A stretch of DNA of 64,000 nucleotides, taken from assembly GCA_030142905.1 (NCBI GenBank), contig JASJOG010000006.1:3584501-3648500 (forward strand), in the 5' to 3' direction. Position 1 is the first letter of the stretch, and each line of letters opens with the position of its first letter. Below the pieces are notes generated by a model. It did not search any database and was not told the origin of the DNA. It was given only the letters and a program-made list of their open reading frames with translations. Of this stretch, positions 59,701-64,000 are shown one piece after another. The DNA is from Heliopora coerulea (taxonomy: Eukaryota > Cnidaria > Anthozoa > Scleralcyonacea > Helioporidae). The position numbers and the translations under genes were made by a program.

Positions 59701-62700
59701 TTGTAGTATCAATGACTTAATGAAATCAATCAACTAAATACAATGGCACCTGGTTATGCATGATTTATACAACATTAAAAAGATGTGCTTGGAGTGTCCT
59801 ACAGCTGATGTGTCCCATCCCCAATCAAGAATGTTGTATCTAATAAGGGGATTTTGCTATAACACGAACTGTCTGATTCTGCAATTTTTGGCAACAGTAA
59901 CACTGAGTAAGACTTATACTGTTTCATACAACACCACAATAATCAAACAATGGTTGAATTAAAGAGTGGCAAAGAATTTTCAAAGTATTAAGAGGCAAAG
60001 GTTTTCTTACTGCTCAAACCAGCAATGGCTCAAGAAATTTTCATAACAACATAAATTAATATGTTCATCCCAATTTAGTCTATCATCAATTGACTCCACG
60101 AGATTTAGTTAATTTTACACAGGACAATGAATGATTCCCTAAATTAATATCTACCGGCTCTATGATATTCTAAATTTTTTTGTCTCAGCCAATTATAATA
60201 AATTCTGTTTTAGTCAAACTAATTGTAAGTTTATTTGCTAAGAGCCAAGAATTTAAATAGTTAAGTTCTTTGTTGATCAAAGTTTCTGCAGATGTTGTAA
60301 TGTTTGTATCATTCTAGTATTAGAATAATTCAGGCTGTAAGGCAAATTGTTGATATAAACTAAAAACAACAAGGGGCCAAGTATTGATCCTTGTGGAATT
60401 CCACAAGAGATATTTCTTGGCAAAGATAATGTACCATGGATAGAACAGCTTTGCTTTTGGTTGTATAAATACGATTTAAACCGCAGCGTTCTTGAGGTTA
60501 TACACTATCTAAAATATAGAGAACAAGCTTCTCGACGTTTCGAGCGAAGGCCCTTCGTCCGGAGATTGATGCTACTAATCTCCGGATGAAGGGCCTTCGC
60601 TCGAAATGTCGAGAAGCTTGTTTTCTATATTTTAGATAGTGTATAACCTCAAGAATGCCGCTGTTTTATCGAAGCTATCTACACTGGACCTCCGCGCCTA
60701 CGATTTAAACCAATTAAGTGCTGACCCCGTTATACCATACAGCTGTATATAGCTCTAGTTTACATTTACACAGACAGAAACAGACACACACACATAGACT
60801 GTTATAAAGACAGACAGACAGACAGGCAGATAAGTACAGTAGGTAGGTAGGTAGGTTGATTGATTGAGAAATGGATATACCAGCAGACAGAAAGACAGGC
60901 ATGTACAGACAGACAGATAAATAGGTAACTAGACAGATGTATCACAAATGATACATCACAGTATACATCAGAAATGCTCCCCAGTCTCTCAACCATGTCG
61001 TTTGAATCTTAATTGCCACAATACAAAAGATTTGTACACTTTTCCAACGTATGCTGGGTCATCATCTTTCATTTTCAGTTGCTTTAAAGTTGGCTGAATT
61101 CCCTGACCACAGTTCAACTAACTGTGCTTTTATAAGAGCCGCAGTTCTGCTTACTTGTTCCAAGAATAATGAAAGAGCAAATGTTGACTTTGAGCATCAT
61201 GTAATGAGATCTGATTTTATGTTCCTCTCTCATCTTGTCCTGCGTTGCTCCAGTCATTCCATCCAGTGTCAGTGACACAATCTAAATGAACAGTGTATTC
61301 ATTGCTAAAAAATAGTGCAAGGACTAAATTGCCTGATTCTGTTCTTTTCAACCCAAATTTGATTTTATATCATATTGTATTTTTCTACACTTGCCTCAAA
61401 CATATTTTCATCACATTATGTTGTATTGTATAGTACTGATTTATATTGCATTGACATACAAAAAGTTTAAAGATACTACTCCAAAAATATTTTAAAAATG
61501 CCACTAGCTGTACTGGGTTTTCATTTTACAGTAGCTGAATGAGCAAATAAAATAAGACAATACATGTAGTTAAGACAAAAATTTGTATCATAAAATAATG
61601 GAGTTACTGCAGCCTTTTTGCACTTACCAACAACAATTCACCAAATCCCAGAAAAGAATCTCTATGGAGAAGTTTCTTCTCTTTTTTCTAATTGAAAAAA
61701 TGCATACCTCCTTACAAATAAGCTCATATAATTTCATCAGACAACACCTTGTCTTACTTGTATTATACACTTATAAATTGAGAAAGAAATATTAAATTTA
61801 ACCTATATATAACTTAAATATAACCTATGTATGAAAAAAGTTGATATGATCTGGGCTACACACAGATTTACTTCAAGAATAAGGTGAATGTTAAACACAA
61901 TCTACGCATGGGAGCTTGGTGGCATTACAGTTGATATGAGGACATTCATCAATCTCAGAATAAAGATTCATGAACCCAAACAGGGATCAAACAGGCAACC
62001 CTCTGAAGACCATTGAGATGCTCTAACCACTGTATTGAGCAACAAAGAGTGAGATATCAAGGCTGTTATAGGGGCAGCATATATGTCATACCTGCACCTT
62101 AGCTCACCATCAGAGCCCAGGTAGCTTAATGGTCAGAGCATCTCCCCTTAATCAGAAGGTTGCAAGTTCAATACCTGTCTGGGGCTCAAGAATTGCTTGT
62201 ATTTTTTTAAGATACAAGCCTTAGGATCTTCCACAATGTATTGCCCATGATTGACCCATACAGTAAATCCATTTCTATCCAAAACACAAGTATTCTTAGA
62301 CACTAGTCACAGGTTCATTCATGATTCATTTCCATCAGCCCTAATGATCTTCTTAACATGATTCAAAAAGAACATAGCAGTCAAAAATGAATCATGAATG
62401 AACCAGCCCCCCACTGTTTCATATGACCCTAACCCTGACCCTAACCTTAACCTCAGGGTTATTGTACTTATCTTTGGATTAAGAAACAAAGAAACAATGG
62501 AGGAACTATTCTTTACATGATTTCTGAACAAGTATAATTTTGTAATAACAGCAACATCAATTTTAACCCCATTTGCTCTTACCTAAACAATAATTTTGTA
62601 ATTCTGCAGTACCCTGGTCTAAAGTTCAAAAGGTGGTTTTACCCATCAAGGGGAAACATCTTGGCAGGCTTATGGGTTTAAAGGATTGTACCAAACATAA

Positions 62701-63230
62701 TAGGGCAATCAACTCCCAGCCCAGCAGGAAATGGAAACAGAAACCTCAGGTAATATTTCATTCACCTGGCCTGGTTGCAAAATTCACTAGCCACAGATGC
62801 TGAGTAACTTATTTTGTACATGTTGCTACAGTAGTTATCCAGTTCTGTCCTACTGCACAGTACTAATGCTTAAGTGTCTCAAACTTTGTAAATAAATTAT
62901 GGTACTGCATCAGGTTCAATAGTACTGTAATTGGCTCTGACTTAACAAATTAATACAAAATAATTATGAGATTCATAGTTAGGTACAAAATGCTCAGGCT
63001 CAAACAAGAATGGCTAATATATTGAACAACATCTACTGTAATTTCAAGTTACTCTGATGCACAACAGGACAGGAATTTTTGACTTACATCATACAATTAC
63101 ATCTTTACGCTTATTAACACACTTACATCTTTATACAGAAACAATGCTACTCCAGATACAATCAGTAAAACAAAAAAGTATTTTGCAAGAGGGTATCTCT
63201 TTCTAGCAATAAGTACCCCAAGAATCATTA
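56789..63230 (-). CDS. SLC35B1: SLC35B1-type ER nucleotide-sugar/nucleotide transporter, last five exons
   Basis: Multi-pass ER transporter of the SLC35B group; SLC35B1 has been described as an ER ATP/ADP exchanger and as a UDP-galactose-transporter homologue. Exons: 63230-63127, 61687-61628, 61281-61155, 57981-57875, 56989-56789 (TAA). Phases: start in phase 1, then 0,0,1,0; all GT-AG. Landmarks in order: [30 protein letters not shown] (on a 60-bp exon); [71 protein letters not shown]; and a basic C-terminus GKSRKRK, the position of the usual di-lysine-type ER signal. About 200 residues of an expected ~320 are present. The N-terminal exons lie beyond the right edge. No defect seen. Confidence 0.93.
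58060..58225. repeat. GGAC/GACA-type microsatellite
   Basis: Imperfect ATGG, GACG, GATA and GACA tetranucleotide units form a compound microsatellite. It lies directly upstream of the Penelope-like element. Confidence 0.7.
58500..59327 (+). pseudogene. Penelope-like RT C-terminus and GIY-YIG endonuclease
   Basis: The first frame contains [28 protein letters not shown] and [13 protein letters not shown], the RT thumb region of Penelope-like elements. After a frame slip near 58850 the second frame gives [20 protein letters not shown], a GIY-YIG-type nuclease start with the usual Cys-rich insertion. H-H-Y-D-T-G-H and the E-x-L-L-I-x-K-L-N-P ending follow, to a stop at about 59325. The catalytic RT palm is missing, so the copy is dead. 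Confidence 0.7.
59456..59495 (+). ncRNA. Hammerhead-like core at the Penelope 3' end (tentative)
   Basis: CTGATGA is followed by a small hairpin (TGC...GCA; five pairs, GTTGC/GCAAC, in the inverted copy at 58371-58401) and then GAAAC. This is the order of the hammerhead core (CUGANGA, stem II, GAAA), a motif reported in Penelope-like elements. One extra base sits between CUGAUGA and the stem. Stem III and a cleavage triplet could not be assigned, so the call is speculative. Confidence 0.25.
59577..60760 (-). pseudogene. Jockey/CR1-superfamily LINE reverse-transcriptase fragment
   Basis: On the minus strand the order is [13 protein letters not shown] (about 60715-60450 once the 60483-60698 insertion is skipped), [20 protein letters not shown] (60400-60345), then degenerate frames. 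A WNALPAD-like end lies near 59600. The order W-F-x-S-Y-L ... G-I-P-Q-G-S-x-L-G-P is diagnostic of LINE RT domains. The DD box and later parts are scrambled by stops and indels. Confidence 0.7.
60483..60698. mobile_element. Foldback insertion (216 bp) with 13-bp target duplication inside a LINE
   Basis: Arms of about 83-87 bp (60484-60566 and 60577-60663) flank a 10-bp spacer. An unpaired tail of about 35 bp follows at 60664-60698. TACGATTTAAACC flanks both sides (60470-60482 and 60699-60711). Removing the insert and one flank copy closes the surrounding LINE frame across W-F-K-S-Y-L. The right arm carries CCGGATGA...CTCGAAAT (60582-60607), similar to the CTGANGA...GAAAC signature. Confidence 0.8.
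60765..60935. repeat. GACA/GGTA/GATT compound microsatellite
   Basis: ACAGACAG units are followed by AGGTAGGTAGGT and GATTGATTG. Intronic to SLC35B1. Confidence 0.7.
61905..62235. mobile_element. Head-to-head inverted pair of tRNA-derived SINEs
   Basis: The left copy is on the minus strand, with tail ATGGGAGCTTGG at 61909. Its B-box-like GGGATCAAACAGG lies at 61982-61994 and its A-box-like GCTCTAACCACTG near 62020. The right copy is on the plus strand, with GGTAGCTTAATGGTCAGAGC (62120-62139) and AAGTTCAATACCTG (62164-62177). About 75 bp separates the heads. Both are diverged. They lie in the SLC35B1 intron 63126-61688. Confidence 0.6.
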
Positions 63231-64000
63231 CTAGAAAATTTGGAAAAAAGGTTTATTTTAATTGCATGTACTGGACAAAATAATAAATGTAAAGTATATT
63301 AATATGTACAATAGAAAGTTATATGGAATAAAATTACCATAAGACTATTATTAATATACTGTATGAATAAAACACTAATGTGTTATGAAATACTGTATAT
63401 AATGGCCAATTTCAAAGTTTCATTCAAGATATTTAACATTTTAAATACACCATTGAAGCAGTTTGGCCAAGGTTTTCAACAATTATACTGATAGTCCACA
63501 AAAACAACAGGAACTTAGAATGGATGTTGAACAAAAATATAAACATATGCAAGCTGTATTCACTGTTCATTACCAATATTCCAGAATTATGCAAGTGCAT
63601 GTTATAAGTATTCATAGAATTGAAATGGTCAGTACTCAAGTACAGTACTAAAACAGAATTAAGTACTCAAGTGCCATGAGATTGACTTAACTCCCTACCC
63701 CTCACTCCATGTAATTATACTGTAGACATTGTATTCATTCCAGGATTTAAAGTTACTGTAATTTGATTTAACCCATAGGGACAAGGGTGCACTTAAAAAA
63801 TTTTATTCAGAAAGAGTGTGATGCTTGCCCCTAAATGCATTAAGCAAGTCATGAATGCCATCAACTATAATTCTTATCTCATCATGCCAAGTCCTCAACC
63901 AAGTTGGTGCCAAAACTTGTCCTATGTAATAAGTACAAAACTTTTCAATACAACAAATATAAAGTGATTTAACTTGAAACTGATCTACTGGTAACTACTT
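63231..64000. other. SLC35B1 intron to the right edge, no exon recognised
   Basis: The next upstream SLC35B1 exon should end with a single unpaired base (phase 1) after a K-P-I-P-type segment. I could not find it here, so it is probably beyond the edge. Confidence 0.4.

Overview
The window is intron-rich, AT-rich animal nuclear DNA crowded with mobile-element debris. Host proteins read clearly as metazoan. The mix of Penelope-like, BEL/Pao, Crypton-like and tRNA-SINE remnants fits an anthozoan cnidarian, probably a stony coral or sea anemone. That assignment is inference, because no taxonomic search was possible.

Three host genes were rebuilt by hand from splice sites, reading phase and family motifs. 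All lie on the minus strand. (1) An SLC22 organic-ion transporter occupies 22162 to 2891, with 9 exons and 523 aa. (2) ARPC2, the p34 subunit of the Arp2/3 actin-nucleating complex, occupies 52245 to 31854, with 12 exons and 299 aa. (3) An SLC35B1-type ER nucleotide-sugar transporter runs from 63230 to 56789. Its last five exons are inside; its N-terminal exons lie beyond the right edge. Many exons are only 25-100 bp, so an ORF scan misses most of them. No functional link between the three is evident.

Layout. 1-672: start of a hAT/ZMYM-like element running off the left edge. 1200-1970: SINE and dispersed repeats. 2891-22162: SLC22, whose introns hold a pogo-like MITE, a 0.9-kb inverted-repeat element, GIY-YIG retroelement debris and a broken Crypton-like recombinase gene. 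22163-31853: intergenic, with a BEL/Pao retrotransposon, a THAP-like remnant and a Penelope-like 3' end. 31854-52245: ARPC2, whose introns hold a long purine tract, three small foldback insertions, a DDE transposon with zinc-finger, HTH and Tudor-like modules, and a decayed restriction-like-endonuclease LINE. 52246-56788: SINEs, LINE fragments and a hAT-type MITE with an 8-bp target duplication. 56789-64000: SLC35B1, whose longest intron holds a Penelope-like element with an inverted 5' copy and a LINE interrupted by a foldback.

The most interesting signal is a group of small foldback insertions. Each is a near-perfect palindrome plus a short unpaired tail on one side, flanked by direct repeats of variable length (8-15 bp). 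One sits inside a LINE whose reading frame closes when the foldback and one flank copy are removed. Some share a CTGANGA...GAAAC signature with the 3' ends of nearby GIY-YIG retroelements, which resembles a hammerhead-ribozyme core. No functional bacterial-type system, CRISPR array or rRNA gene was seen.
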